A stretch of 64,000 bases of DNA from UMGS1958 sp045542415 (GCA_045542415.1 JAZQKZ010000008.1:1-64000), one strand, 5' to 3'. Counted from the first letter of the stretch, positions 42,737 to 51,673 are shown. Numbers and translations are program-made. The notes: generated by a model not told the origin, from the letters alone.

Positions 42737-43525
42737 ATGAGTTACACATTAATAACGGGTGCAAGCAGCGGAATCGGATATGAGCTTGCAAAGATATTTG
42801 CAAAAGAGGGAAACAATCTTATACTTGTTGCCCGCACGGTGTCCAAGCTTGAAGAAATTAAAAAAGAGCTTGAAACTGAATATGTGGTGGATGTAAAGGT
42901 AATTGCCGCTGATTTGAGTAAGGATGGGGCAGCAAGTGAAATATATAATGGCACTCAAGGCATGGAGGTTGAAAATCTTATAAACAATGCCGGATTCGGA
43001 GACTGCAGTGCATTTCTTTTATCAGATTTGGAACGTCAGCGTAGCATGATTACAGTTAATGTAACGGCATTGATGGAGCTGACATACTTGTATGGAAATG
43101 ACATGAAAAATCGTGGTAAAGGAAGAATTTTAAATGTTGCATCGATAGCCGCAGTGTGTGCAGGACCGTATATGTCTGTGTATTATGCAAGCAAGAGCTG
43201 TGTGCTGTCATTTTCACAGGCGATAGCGGAGGAGTTGAAAGGGACAGGAGTGACGGTTACGGCAATTTGTCCCGGTCCGGTTGAAACAGGCTTTGAAAAG
43301 GCGGCAAATCTGGAAAATTCAAAAATGTTCACATATTTTAAGCCGGCAGAAGCTGTTGATGTGGCAAAGCATGGATATGATGCAATGATGAAAGGCAGAG
43401 TTGTGGTATTTCATGGAATAACGGTAAAATTGATAAATATAACATCCAAGCTATTTCCGAGACTCCTTGCGAGAAAGGTCACACGTTCGGTTAATATAAG
43501 GAGAGATAAGGGGTATGGTAATTAA
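42737..43525 (+). CDS. Short-chain dehydrogenase/reductase
   Basis: A 262-aa classical SDR. The cofactor motif TGASSGIGYELAKIFAKEG is at the N-terminus, NNAGFGD in the middle, the catalytic Ser in NVASIAAV, and the YxxxK in YYASKSCVLSFS. It would be an NAD(P)-dependent oxidoreductase acting on an unknown alcohol or ketone. The basic C-terminal tail (KLFPRLLARKVTR) could associate with membranes. SD-like GTGGGG precedes ATG 42737. Neighbours give no pathway hint. Confidence 0.88.
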   Translation: MSYTLITGASSGIGYELAKIFAKEGNNLILVARTVSKLEEIKKELETEYVVDVKVIAADLSKDGAASEIYNGTQGMEVENLINNAGFGDCSAFLLSDLERQRSMITVNVTALMELTYLYGNDMKNRGKGRILNVASIAAVCAGPYMSVYYASKSCVLSFSQAIAEELKGTGVTVTAICPGPVETGFEKAANLENSKMFTYFKPAEAVDVAKHGYDAMMKGRVVVFHGITVKLINITSKLFPRLLARKVTRSVNIRRDKGYGN

Positions 43526-43562
43526 AACGAATAATTAGCATTTGAAAGCGAGGTGAAATTGG

Positions 43563-43934
43563 TTGTTACATAATATGAAATTGCAGGCAATGCCGTTTGA
43601 AAGAATTGAGAATGGAAGTAAGACAATTGAATTACGGTTATATGATGATAAAAGAAAGTTACTGAATGTCGGTGATATAATAGAGTTTCTTAATATACAG
43701 GATACAACCCAAAAAATCAGGGTAGAAATCGTAGCGTTGCACAAGTTTGAGAGTTTTGCTCAATTGTATCAAAGCTTGCCATTGGAGAAATGTGGTTACA
43801 ATCAAGAAGAATTGATAACGGCACATTCAAGTGATATGAATTCCTATTATTCAATTGAAGAACAGAAAAAATACGGTGTTATTGGAATTGAAATCAGAAT
43901 GTTAGATTGGGAATGCCCGGAGTTCATGCATTAA
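43563..43934 (+). CDS. ASCH/PUA-like domain protein
   Basis: A 123-aa protein consisting of one ASCH (PUA-like) domain: MKLQAMPFERIENGSKTIELRL, VGDIIEFLN, and the ending YGVIGIEIRML. ASCH domains are thought to bind RNA or modified nucleosides; E. coli YqfB of this fold is an amidohydrolase acting on N4-acetylcytidine. Function here is unknown. The TTG start at 43563 fits GCGAGGTGA about 9 nt upstream; ATG 43575 is the alternative. Confidence 0.75.
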   Translation: MLHNMKLQAMPFERIENGSKTIELRLYDDKRKLLNVGDIIEFLNIQDTTQKIRVEIVALHKFESFAQLYQSLPLEKCGYNQEELITAHSSDMNSYYSIEEQKKYGVIGIEIRMLDWECPEFMH

Positions 43935-43989
43935 AAAGCTAAACGATATCTTTTAACGAAAGTATGAATTTATAAAATGGAGGGATGAA

Positions 43990-45780
43990 ATGAAAAAATT
44001 AATTAGTCTTTTTATGGCAATGATTATTATATTTGCAGGAATGACGAGAATATTAGTCTTTGCCGATGAAGAAATAGCAGATACAATATGGCAGCCGGAG
44101 CTTGCTATTCTGGATGCACGATTATCCGGCGAGGTGCTTAGTGTAAGAATTGAGGATATTGATTTTAAGTCTGATTCAGCACTGAATGTTGCGTGCTTTT
44201 TCAACGAATCCGGAATTATAAGGATTACAAGCAGTGAGATAGAAGAAATAAATGAAACACATAAGATTGACTATGATGTAAAAGGTCTGGAATTTGATGA
44301 GGTGAAGCTGTTTAACTGGAGTGATTTCACTTCAATGATACCTCTGAGCTATAGCGTGTTATATACAATAGCAGATTTGACAGCAACACCGACCCCGGAG
44401 CCGACGGCAACCCCGAAACCGACAGCAACTCCGACGCCTGAACCGACGGCAACCCCTGAACCGACAGTGACTCCGACACCTGAGCCGACGGCAACCCCTG
44501 AACCGACGGCGACACCGACCCCGGAGCCAACGGCAACACCTGAACCGACAGCGACTCCGACGCCGGAACCAACAGAGGATCCGTATTCGCACGAGCCGGC
44601 ATATGCTGATATTCCGGTTGTGACGTTGACAGGTGATATAACAGGAATCTCAAGAGATGATTATAAGGACGTAGTTCTTACATATAAGAGTAGTACGGAA
44701 GAATTTACATCATATGCACAGATTAAGTGGCAGGGACGCTCAAGTGTAACGCAGGGTTATCCTAAGTATAATTATAATCTGAAGATGTATAAGGATGAAA
44801 TACATGATTCAAAGCTTAAACTGCAATTTAAAGAATGGCCCAAGGCACACAACTATTGTTTAAAGGCAAACTGGATAGACTCAACACATGCAAGAAATAT
44901 AGTAAGTGCGAGATTAGCTACAAAAATTCAGAAAAATCCGCTTCCGTCAGGGGAAACAGGACTTATCGACGGATTCCCGATTCATGTTTATCTCAACGGA
45001 GAGGATCAAGGAATCTATACATGGAATGTTCCTAAAAAGGACTGGACTTTCGGTATAGATACGGATAATCTCGACCATATAGCAATCGGTGCAGAACAGC
45101 AGAAAGGTGCGTGCCTCTTCCAGAGCTTGTCATCAAGCGACAGTGATTGGGAGATAATTGAGCCGGAGGATTATCCGGATCAGGCAAGAGAGAAATTCAA
45201 CAGAATGGTTGCGTTTGTGAAAGATTCCACGGTTGAAGAATTTAAGGCGAATTTTAACCAATATCTTGATATGGATGCAATGCTCAATTATTATGTAATG
45301 GCACATATAATAGGTCACACTGACGGCTATGCAAAGAATATGATTATGGTGACCTTTGACGGACAGGTGTGGTATCCGAGCCTGTATGATATGGACAGTA
45401 CATATGGACTATACTGGACAGGAAAGAAGATAATAGGTGCAGATGCACTGTTTAACGAAAACTCATCAGACTGGGCAATGTATAGAACAAGCAGACTGTG
45501 GAGCAAGTTCGAGTTGGCATTTGGAAATGAGATTTATGAACGCTATGCAGAATTGAGGGCAAATGAGCTTTCGGATGAAAGTATCATAGCAGAATTTGAG
45601 TACTTCATCAATGGAGTAGGTCAGGAATTATATGACTTGGACGAAAGTGTTTGGGAAGGTGTGAGCTCGAAGCATAAGTATATTCCGAGCCGTGATTTCA
45701 GATTAGAGCAGATACAGACATACTTAAAGGACAGACAGCCGTATCTTGAGGATTTTATGCAGAGTTTAAGAACTGAATAA
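43990..45780 (+). CDS. Secreted CotH-kinase family protein with TPEP linker
   Basis: A 596-aa secreted protein: signal peptide (about 1-27, ILVFADEE), a small N-terminal beta domain (about 30-125), a TPTPEP-type linker (about 130-197), and a CotH kinase-like domain (about 200-590). The CotH part has IKWQGRSSVTQGYPKYNYNL, LKANWIDSTHARN, the catalytic-loop-like HTDGYAKNM and LYDMDSTYGL. CotH proteins in Bacillus are spore-coat protein kinases. In fibre-degrading gut Clostridia they are common on surface or cellulosomal proteins. No dockerin or anchor is visible. SD GGAGGG precedes ATG 43990. Confidence 0.9.
   Translation: MKKLISLFMAMIIIFAGMTRILVFADEEIADTIWQPELAILDARLSGEVLSVRIEDIDFKSDSALNVACFFNESGIIRITSSEIEEINETHKIDYDVKGLEFDEVKLFNWSDFTSMIPLSYSVLYTIADLTATPTPEPTATPKPTATPTPEPTATPEPTVTPTPEPTATPEPTATPTPEPTATPEPTATPTPEPTEDPYSHEPAYADIPVVTLTGDITGISRDDYKDVVLTYKSSTEEFTSYAQIKWQGRSSVTQGYPKYNYNLKMYKDEIHDSKLKLQFKEWPKAHNYCLKANWIDSTHARNIVSARLATKIQKNPLPSGETGLIDGFPIHVYLNGEDQGIYTWNVPKKDWTFGIDTDNLDHIAIGAEQQKGACLFQSLSSSDSDWEIIEPEDYPDQAREKFNRMVAFVKDSTVEEFKANFNQYLDMDAMLNYYVMAHIIGHTDGYAKNMIMVTFDGQVWYPSLYDMDSTYGLYWTGKKIIGADALFNENSSDWAMYRTSRLWSKFELAFGNEIYERYAELRANELSDESIIAEFEYFINGVGQELYDLDESVWEGVSSKHKYIPSRDFRLEQIQTYLKDRQPYLEDFMQSLRTE
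44380..44580 (+). repeat. Degenerate tandem repeat encoding the TPEP linker
   Basis: About 200 bp of imperfect short repeats, variants of ACNCCNGANCCGAC, encode alternating TATPEP and TPTPEP units. The third-base variation shows it is an old coding repeat, not a fresh slippage expansion. A shorter version lies in the GH3 gene near 15340-15390. Confidence 0.9.
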
Positions 45781-45786
45781 ATGCTA

Positions 45787-45815
45787 AGACCGACGCAAAT
45801 GCGTCGGTCTTTTGG
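45787..45815. terminator. Bidirectional terminator between CotH gene and argH
   Basis: Perfect 10-bp stem AGACCGACGC (45787-45796) with GCGTCGGTCT (45801-45810), loop AAAT, then TTTT on plus. It also lies just after the argH stop. Confidence 0.82.
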
Positions 45816-45816
45816 A

Positions 45817-47205
45817 TTATTCTTCAACTGTCAGGAAGAAAGACTCTGCTTTTTTTATTGCCTTTTCAACAACTTCCTTTGCAGGACCGCCGATAACCTT
45901 TCGGTCATTTACGCAGGTTTCCATGCTTATTGCGTCATAAATATCTTCATCAATAATGGGTGAGAACTCTTTGAATTCCTTAATGCTTAACTGATCAAGG
46001 GCAATATCATGCTCAATGCAGTAGAATACCATCTGACCAATAATTGCATGTGCTTCACGGAAAGGAAGTCCTTTCTTTACAAGATAATCAGCGGCGTCAG
46101 TTGCATTGGTAAATCCGCCCTTTGATCCCTGAAGCATGTTATCCTTGCGAACTTTCATTGTAGCAAGCATATCGCAGAATACAGGTATGCAAAGCTTGAC
46201 GGTATCAATTGCATCAAATATCGGCTCCTTGTCCTCCTGCATATCCTTGTTATATGCAAGCGGCAAGCCTTTCATTGTAGTTAAAAGTCCCATTAAGTGG
46301 CCGTAAACTCTGCCTGTCTTGCCTCGGATAAGCTCCGCAACATCCGGGTTCTTCTTCTGCGGCATAATTGATGAGCCTGTTGAATATGCATCATCCATCT
46401 CGACAAAAGAGAACTCGTGTGATGACCAGAGAATAAGTTCCTCGCAAAGACGGCTCATATGCATCATTATAAGTGATAAATCTGATGCTAATTCAATTAC
46501 GAAGTCACGGTCTGAAACTCCGTCGAGAGAGTTTAAAGTTACACTGTCAAAACCTAACTGGTCAGCTACAAACTGACGGTCGAGCGGGTAGGTAGTACCT
46601 GCAAGTGCGCCCGAGCCGAGCGGCATAACATTAGTACGTCTGCGACAGTCCATAAGTCTGTCAAGGTCACGCTTGAACATCTCGTAATATGCCATCATAT
46701 GATGTGCAAATGTAATCGGCTGTGCTTTCTGTAAATGTGTATAGCCGGGCATGATTGTAGTGGTGTGTTCCTTTGCAAGCTCGACAAGAGTGTGAAGAAT
46801 AGCAATAATCATTTCTTCAATCTCTGCTGTTTCGTCCATAAGATACATTCTTATATCCAATGCAACCTGGTCATTACGGCTTCTTCCGGTATGTAATCTC
46901 TTGCCGGGTTCGCCGATTCGGTCTGTGAGGATTTTTTCGATGTTCATATGAATATCTTCGGCATCGATAAGGAATTCAACCTTGCCATCCTCAATATCTG
47001 TGAGAATATTCTTTAATTCAGCAACAATTTTATCGCTGTCTTCTTTGGGGATAATACCCTGCTTGCCGAGCATATTTGCATGAGCAATTGAGCCTCGGAT
47101 ATCCTGCTTGTACATTCTTTGGTCAAAGCGGATTGATGAATTAAAATCATCTACCTTTTTGTCGGTGCTTTTCTGGAAGCGACCGCCCCATAATTTATCT
47201 GCCAT
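45817..47205 (-). CDS. argH: Argininosuccinate lyase
   Basis: A 462-aa fumarase-superfamily lyase that splits argininosuccinate to arginine and fumarate. Motifs: KLWGGRFQKSTD start, EDIHMNIE, TGRSRNDQVALD, MPGYTHLQKAQP and the mobile signature loop GSSIMPQKKNPD. The frame extends to 47241, but MADKLWGG behind AAAGGAAA fits the family, so the start is 47205. It lies downstream of argG yet has its own promoter, with a terminator in between. Confidence 0.96.
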   Translation of the reverse strand: MADKLWGGRFQKSTDKKVDDFNSSIRFDQRMYKQDIRGSIAHANMLGKQGIIPKEDSDKIVAELKNILTDIEDGKVEFLIDAEDIHMNIEKILTDRIGEPGKRLHTGRSRNDQVALDIRMYLMDETAEIEEMIIAILHTLVELAKEHTTTIMPGYTHLQKAQPITFAHHMMAYYEMFKRDLDRLMDCRRRTNVMPLGSGALAGTTYPLDRQFVADQLGFDSVTLNSLDGVSDRDFVIELASDLSLIMMHMSRLCEELILWSSHEFSFVEMDDAYSTGSSIMPQKKNPDVAELIRGKTGRVYGHLMGLLTTMKGLPLAYNKDMQEDKEPIFDAIDTVKLCIPVFCDMLATMKVRKDNMLQGSKGGFTNATDAADYLVKKGLPFREAHAIIGQMVFYCIEHDIALDQLSIKEFKEFSPIIDEDIYDAISMETCVNDRKVIGGPAKEVVEKAIKKAESFFLTVEE

Positions 47206-47225
47206 GTTTATATTTCCTTTCATAA

Positions 47226-47275
47226 TGTCATATTTATTCAATATACATTATACTACAACAAAATTGCGGTGTCAA
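47226..47275 (-). promoter_or_regulatory. argH promoter with possible ArgR half-site
   Basis: Minus strand TTGACA (47275-47270), 17-nt spacer, TATAAT (47252-47247). Just downstream TGAATAAATATGACA (47240-47226) resembles an ARG-box half. Confidence 0.75.
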
Positions 47276-47285
47276 GAGATAAGGC

Positions 47286-47320
47286 AAAAAAACACCCTGT
47301 CAAGCAAAGCCTGACAGGGT
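47286..47320 (-). terminator. argG terminator
   Basis: ACCCTGTCA/TGACAGGGT perfect 9-bp stem (47320-47312 with 47302-47294), followed on minus by GTTTTTTT. Confidence 0.88.
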
Positions 47321-47332
47321 AGAATAAGCAAA

Positions 47333-48553
47333 TTAGTCCTCGATACCGTTTGCCTTCTTCATCATTGCACGAACTTTTAACGGTAAGCCGAAGAGGTTGA
47401 TAAAGCCCTCAGCATCCTTGTGGCTGTAAAGCTCCTGGCTGTCGCCAAATGATGCGATTGTCTCGTTGTATAATGAGTACGGTGATTTAGCACCTGCCGG
47501 TGAGCATACGCCCTTGTAGAGCTTAACTCTTACTTCACCTGTAACGTACTTATCCATCTCATCATACATAGCACTCATAGCCTCGCGGAGCGGTGTGAAC
47601 CACTTACCGTCATATACGAGCTGTGAGAACTGAGTCTGGCTCATTCTCTTAAATGCCTGTGTGTCACGGTCTAAGCAAAGGTACTCTAACTCCTGAATAG
47701 CAGTGTAGAGGATAGTGCCGCCCGGTGTCTCATATACACCACGACTCTTCATACCAACAAGTCTGTCCTCACAGATGTCAGCGATACCAACGCCGTTTGC
47801 ACCGCCTAATTCATTTAACTTCTCTAAAAGCGGTCTCGGGTCCATCTTAACACCGTCTAATGATACCGGTTCACCTGCTTCAAAACCGATTGTAACATAT
47901 GTAGCCTCATCCGGTGCCTGCTCCGGTGATACACCGAGCTTTAAAAGACTGTCAAGCTGCGGCTCGTTCCACGGATCCTCTAAATCCATACCCTCATGGC
48001 TGATGTGCCAGATGTTACGGTCGCGTGAATAAAGATCTGACTTTGTTACCGGAACCTCGATGCCGCGAGCCTCTGCATAATCAACAGCATCTTCTCTTGA
48101 CTTGATATCCCAAATTCTCCACGGAGCAATAATCTTTAATGACGGGTCAAGAGCCTTGATACCAAGCTCAAAACGTACCTGGTCATTACCCTTACCTGTA
48201 GCACCATGACAGATAGCAACCGCACCCTCCTGCTGAGCGATTTCAACAAGTCTCTTTGCGATAATCGGACGGGCATGTGATGTACCTAAAAGATACTTGC
48301 CCTCATACATAGCACCTGACTTTAATGTCGGGAAGATGAAATCCTTAACGTACTCGTCGCGTAAATCCTCGATGTAGCACTTTAAAGCGCCTGAACGGAT
48401 AGCTCTTTCCTCAAGACCGTCAGTTTCCTTGCCCTGACCAACGTCACCGCATACGCATACTACATCGTAATCATAGTTTTCCTTTAACCAGCTGATAATG
48501 ATTGAAGTATCAAGACCGCCGGAATATGCCAATACAACTTTATCCTTAGCCAT
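47333..48553 (-). CDS. argG: Argininosuccinate synthase
   Basis: A 406-aa enzyme joining citrulline and aspartate with ATP. The N-type PP-loop is VLAYSGGLDTS. Further motifs are GDVGQGKE, LGTSHARPIIAK, CHGATGKGNDQVRFE, YSRDRNIWHISHEG and YETPGGTILYTA. Length is typical. SD AGGAGG precedes ATG 48553. It precedes argH on the same strand, but each has a promoter and argG has its own terminator. Confidence 0.97.
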   Translation of the reverse strand: MAKDKVVLAYSGGLDTSIIISWLKENYDYDVVCVCGDVGQGKETDGLEERAIRSGALKCYIEDLRDEYVKDFIFPTLKSGAMYEGKYLLGTSHARPIIAKRLVEIAQQEGAVAICHGATGKGNDQVRFELGIKALDPSLKIIAPWRIWDIKSREDAVDYAEARGIEVPVTKSDLYSRDRNIWHISHEGMDLEDPWNEPQLDSLLKLGVSPEQAPDEATYVTIGFEAGEPVSLDGVKMDPRPLLEKLNELGGANGVGIADICEDRLVGMKSRGVYETPGGTILYTAIQELEYLCLDRDTQAFKRMSQTQFSQLVYDGKWFTPLREAMSAMYDEMDKYVTGEVRVKLYKGVCSPAGAKSPYSLYNETIASFGDSQELYSHKDAEGFINLFGLPLKVRAMMKKANGIED

Positions 48554-48614
48554 TGTTGCATTTCCTCCTGAAATATGTTATAATAATATTGTGAGTAAAA
48601 TCTCATTAACCAAT

Positions 48615-48643
48615 ATTATACTACACTTGACAAAAATATTCAA
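48615..48643 (-). promoter_or_regulatory. argG promoter
   Basis: Minus strand TTGAAT (48643-48638), 17-nt spacer, TATAAT (48620-48615). Confidence 0.7.
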
Positions 48644-48683
48644 TAGTTAATTAAAAGAAATTTCAACAAATTTGAAAAATATA

Positions 48684-48712
48684 TTGAATTTATATTCATC
48701 AAAGTGTATAAT
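48684..48712 (+). promoter_or_regulatory. ruvC promoter overlapping an ARG-box-like palindrome
   Basis: TTGAAT (48684-48689), 17-nt spacer, TATAAT (48707-48712). The palindrome TGAATTTATATTCA (48685-48698) matches the core of the ArgR consensus and lies about 42 bp upstream of the argG -35. It could serve argG. AT-rich chance similarity is the alternative. Confidence 0.5.
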
Positions 48713-48733
48713 ATACAGAAACGGAGAATGAAA

Positions 48734-49237
48734 ATGATAATTTTGGGAGTAGATCCGGGATATGCGATAGTCGGTATAGGGGTAGTGGAATATGTAGGAA
48801 ATAAATTCCGACCGATAACCTATACAGCAATAACAACACCGGCAAAGATGAATACGGTTGACAGATTAAAAAAGATATATGATGATTTGACGGAAATTAT
48901 TGAGACCTACAAGCCGGACGCAATGGCGATTGAGGAGCTGTTTTTCAATTCAAATCAGAAAACTGCAATAAACGTGGCACAGGCGAGGGGAGTACTCCTG
49001 ACCGCTGCAGCTAATAAAGGGGTACCGATAAGCGAATATACACCGTTGCAGGTAAAGCAGAGCGTAACGGGATACGGCAGAGCGGACAAAAAGCAGGTTC
49101 AGGAAATGGTTAAGATGATATTGCACTTAAATGCAATTCCGAAGCCCGACGATGCGGCAGACGGACTTGCGCTGGCGATTTGTCACGCACATTCAAGCAA
49201 GATGAATAATATGTTAAATATCAATGGTGTAAGATAA
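48734..49237 (+). CDS. ruvC: Crossover junction endodeoxyribonuclease RuvC
   Basis: A 167-aa Holliday-junction resolvase. Catalytic residues appear in GVDPGYAIVG (Asp), AIEELFF (Glu) and DDAADGLALAICH (the C-terminal acidic pair). The frame opens upstream, but ACGGAG (48721-48726) fits ATG 48734 and the family start MIILGVDPG. ruvA and ruvB do not follow, so the usual ruvCAB grouping is broken here. Confidence 0.95.
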   Translation: MIILGVDPGYAIVGIGVVEYVGNKFRPITYTAITTPAKMNTVDRLKKIYDDLTEIIETYKPDAMAIEELFFNSNQKTAINVAQARGVLLTAAANKGVPISEYTPLQVKQSVTGYGRADKKQVQEMVKMILHLNAIPKPDDAADGLALAICHAHSSKMNNMLNINGVR

Positions 49238-49242
49238 AATAC

Positions 49243-49271
49243 TTGCATAAACGGATTGGATATGTTATAAT
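49243..49271 (+). promoter_or_regulatory. Promoter of the NafY-like gene
   Basis: TTGCAT (49243-49248), 17-nt spacer, TATAAT (49266-49271). Confidence 0.65.
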
Positions 49272-49307
49272 AAATATGTGGGTGAATGCCCTGAAAGGAG
49301 ACCTGTT

Positions 49308-49700
49308 ATGAAAGTAGCAATAACACATGAAAACGGAGAGGTCTATGGACATTTCGGACATTGTAAAGAATTTAAGATATATGAAATAGAAAACGGCGAG
49401 GTTGTTTCGAGTGAGGTTGTGAGTGCACCGGGTAACGGTCATTCATCAACTGTGCAGTTCCTCGTTGATAATAATGTATATGCACTTATCTGCGGCGGAA
49501 TAGGTCCGGCGGCGAAAGTCGCTTTAATGGATCAGTTTATAGAGGTTTTTGGCGGATGCAATGGTAAGTGCGATGATAAAATAGCAGAATTTTTAGGAAA
49601 TAGCTTGAGCTACAATGAAAATCCGCAATGTGCGGGACATGATTCTCTTGAGCATTCATGCGGAGGAAGCTGTGGCGGCAGTTGTGGAAGCTGTCATTAA
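49308..49700 (+). CDS. NifX/NafY-like protein with Cys-rich tail
   Basis: A 130-aa protein whose first 100 residues form a dinitrogenase iron-molybdenum cofactor biosynthesis-type domain (HENGEVYGHFGHCKEFKIYE, ALICGGIGPAA). The tail is rich in Cys and Gly (HSCGGSCGGSCGSCH), suggesting metal or Fe-S binding. No nif gene is nearby, so nitrogen fixation is not implied. The family is widespread in anaerobes with unknown roles. ATG 49308 follows AAAGGAG; the frame opens earlier without support. nadA starts 13 nt after its stop and its product needs a 4Fe-4S cluster, so a cluster-related link is possible but is inference. Confidence 0.8.
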   Translation: MKVAITHENGEVYGHFGHCKEFKIYEIENGEVVSSEVVSAPGNGHSSTVQFLVDNNVYALICGGIGPAAKVALMDQFIEVFGGCNGKCDDKIAEFLGNSLSYNENPQCAGHDSLEHSCGGSCGGSCGSCH

Positions 49701-49713
49701 AAAGGAGAAAGTT

Positions 49714-50631
49714 ATGATAAGAAATATACAGGATGAAATTCTAAGACTTAAAAAAGAAAAAGATATATGCATTTTGGCACACAGTTATCAGGGACATGAA
49801 ATTCTTGAGGTAGCAGACTTTACGGGTGATTCATATGCCCTCAGTATAAAGGCGGCACAGGTTCCTAACAAGAATGTAATTATGTGCGGTGTGCGTTTTA
49901 TGGCAGAAACCGTAAAGGTACTTTCACCGGACAAGCGTGTATATCTTGCACACCCGGATGCAGGCTGTGAAATGGCAGATCAGATGGATAAAGAATTTAT
50001 CTCTGAGGTAAAGAAAAAGTATCCCGACTACACAGTAGTTGCGTATATCAACACAACCTCGGAGTTAAAGACAATCTGTGATGTGTGTGTAACATCATCA
50101 TCAGCTCCGCAGATTGTTAAGAATATTGAGAATGATAAGATATTGTTTATACCGGATTGCAACCTTGGTGCATGGGTGGCGGCACAGGTACCGGATAAGG
50201 ATATAAAGCTTTTAAGCGGCGGATGTCCGGTTCATGCGGCGATAAGAGCCGAAGCAGTTATAAAGGCACGCGAGGCACATCCTGATGCACTGGTTCTCGT
50301 ACACCCGGAATGTACTCCGGCAGTTGTGGAGCTTTCGGATTATGCAGGTTCAACAGCAGGCATTATGGACTATGCAAAGGCTTCTGATGCAAAGGAATTT
50401 ATAATCGGAACAGAGACAAGCATAGTAGAGCATTTACAATTTGAATGTCCTGACAAGAAGTTCTATTGTCTCGACAGCGGACTTGTATGTAAAAATATGA
50501 AGCTCACAACCCTTGTTGATTTATACAACTGCGTAAAGGGTGAGGGCGGTGAAGAAATTATATTAAGTGACGATGTCATCAAGGGTGCGAAGCACTGTAT
50601 TGATGAAATGATTAGATTAAACCATGAATAA
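49714..50631 (+). CDS. nadA: Quinolinate synthase NadA
   Basis: A 305-aa 4Fe-4S enzyme condensing iminoaspartate with DHAP to quinolinate for NAD synthesis. Motifs: ILAHSYQGHEILEVADFTGD, the cysteine in IMCGVRFMAET, YINTTSELK, a second cysteine region VCVTSSSA, and HPECTPAVV with the third cluster cysteine. ATG 49714 follows AAGGAG. nadB and nadC, the usual partners, are not here. The stop overlaps mnmA by 8 bp. Confidence 0.95.
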   Translation: MIRNIQDEILRLKKEKDICILAHSYQGHEILEVADFTGDSYALSIKAAQVPNKNVIMCGVRFMAETVKVLSPDKRVYLAHPDAGCEMADQMDKEFISEVKKKYPDYTVVAYINTTSELKTICDVCVTSSSAPQIVKNIENDKILFIPDCNLGAWVAAQVPDKDIKLLSGGCPVHAAIRAEAVIKAREAHPDALVLVHPECTPAVVELSDYAGSTAGIMDYAKASDAKEFIIGTETSIVEHLQFECPDKKFYCLDSGLVCKNMKLTTLVDLYNCVKGEGGEEIILSDDVIKGAKHCIDEMIRLNHE

Positions 50632-51667
50632 GAAAGCAATGATAGCTATGAGCGGCGGAGTTGACAGCTCCGTCGTTGCATATTTAATGAAGCAACAAGG
50701 CTATGATGCAATGGGTGTCACTCTGAGGCTTTGTGATAACAAAAAGGGCGGTTCTGACGAAGACGTAAGAGATGCGGCAAGTGTAGCAAACCGACTGGGA
50801 ATGGAGCATATCGCAATAAGTCTTTACGATGAATTTAAAAAAGAGGTCATTGACAGATTTATTGCAGCATATGAAAATGGCGAAACGCCAAACCCGTGCA
50901 TTGAATGTAACAGATATATCAAATTTGGTATATTACTTGCAGAAGCTCAGAAGCGTGGCTATGATAAGGTAGTGACCGGGCATTACGCACGGATTGAGGA
51001 AGAAAACGGACGTTTCCTCTTAAAAAAGGGATTTGACCACACAAAGGATCAGAGCTATGTGCTGTATTCGTTGACACAGGAGCAGCTAAAGCATACAATA
51101 TTACCGCTTGGTGGCATGAGCAAGGCACAGGTGCGTGAAATTGCCGAAGCTAACGGTTTTATAAATGCACATAAACGTGACAGCCAGGATATCTGTTTTG
51201 TACCGGACGGCGATTATGCCGGATTTATAGAGAGATATAGCGGAAAAACTTATCCCAACGGCGACTTTGTTGATTTTGAGGGTAATGTATTAGGTGAGCA
51301 TAAAGGAATTATCCGCTATACAAGAGGACAGCGAAAGGGCTTGGGTCTTGCGCTTCCGCAGCCTATGTATGTATGTCGTACAGATTTGCTTGAAAATAAG
51401 GTAATATTAGGATTAAATGATGACTTGTTTTCAAAGGAGCTTGAAGCAGATGATATTAATCTTATTGCATGTGACAAGATAGATACACCGATAAGAGTTG
51501 AAGCAAAAGTACGCTACAGTCAGTTGGCACAGAGTGCAACAGTATGGCAGACAGGTGAAGACAGACTGCATATCGAATTTGATGAGCCGCAGCGAGCAAT
51601 TACCAAGGGTCAGGCAGTAGTAATGTATGACGGTGACACGGTAGTCGGCGGCGGCAGAATAATGTAA
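50624..51667 (+). CDS. mnmA: tRNA 2-thiouridylase MnmA
   Basis: A 347-aa PP-loop enzyme installing the 2-thio group at U34 of Lys, Glu and Gln tRNAs. Motifs: AMSGGVDSSVVAYLM, TPNPCIECNRYIKFG (catalytic Cys), TGHYARI, DQSYVLYSL, DSQDICFVPDGDY (second Cys) and the C-terminal beta-barrel. It overlaps nadA, so the two are co-translated. A sulfur donor (IscS-like desulfurase) is not in the window. Confidence 0.96.
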   Translation: MNKKAMIAMSGGVDSSVVAYLMKQQGYDAMGVTLRLCDNKKGGSDEDVRDAASVANRLGMEHIAISLYDEFKKEVIDRFIAAYENGETPNPCIECNRYIKFGILLAEAQKRGYDKVVTGHYARIEEENGRFLLKKGFDHTKDQSYVLYSLTQEQLKHTILPLGGMSKAQVREIAEANGFINAHKRDSQDICFVPDGDYAGFIERYSGKTYPNGDFVDFEGNVLGEHKGIIRYTRGQRKGLGLALPQPMYVCRTDLLENKVILGLNDDLFSKELEADDINLIACDKIDTPIRVEAKVRYSQLAQSATVWQTGEDRLHIEFDEPQRAITKGQAVVMYDGDTVVGGGRIM

Positions 51668-51673
51668 ACTTAT

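Noticed and set aside
44380..44580. Short repeats that might suggest a CRISPR array
   Set aside because: The repeats are in frame, have no unique spacers, and encode the TPEP linker.
49308..49700. Evidence for nitrogen fixation
   Set aside because: The NifX/NafY-like domain occurs widely in non-fixing anaerobes and no nif structural gene is present.
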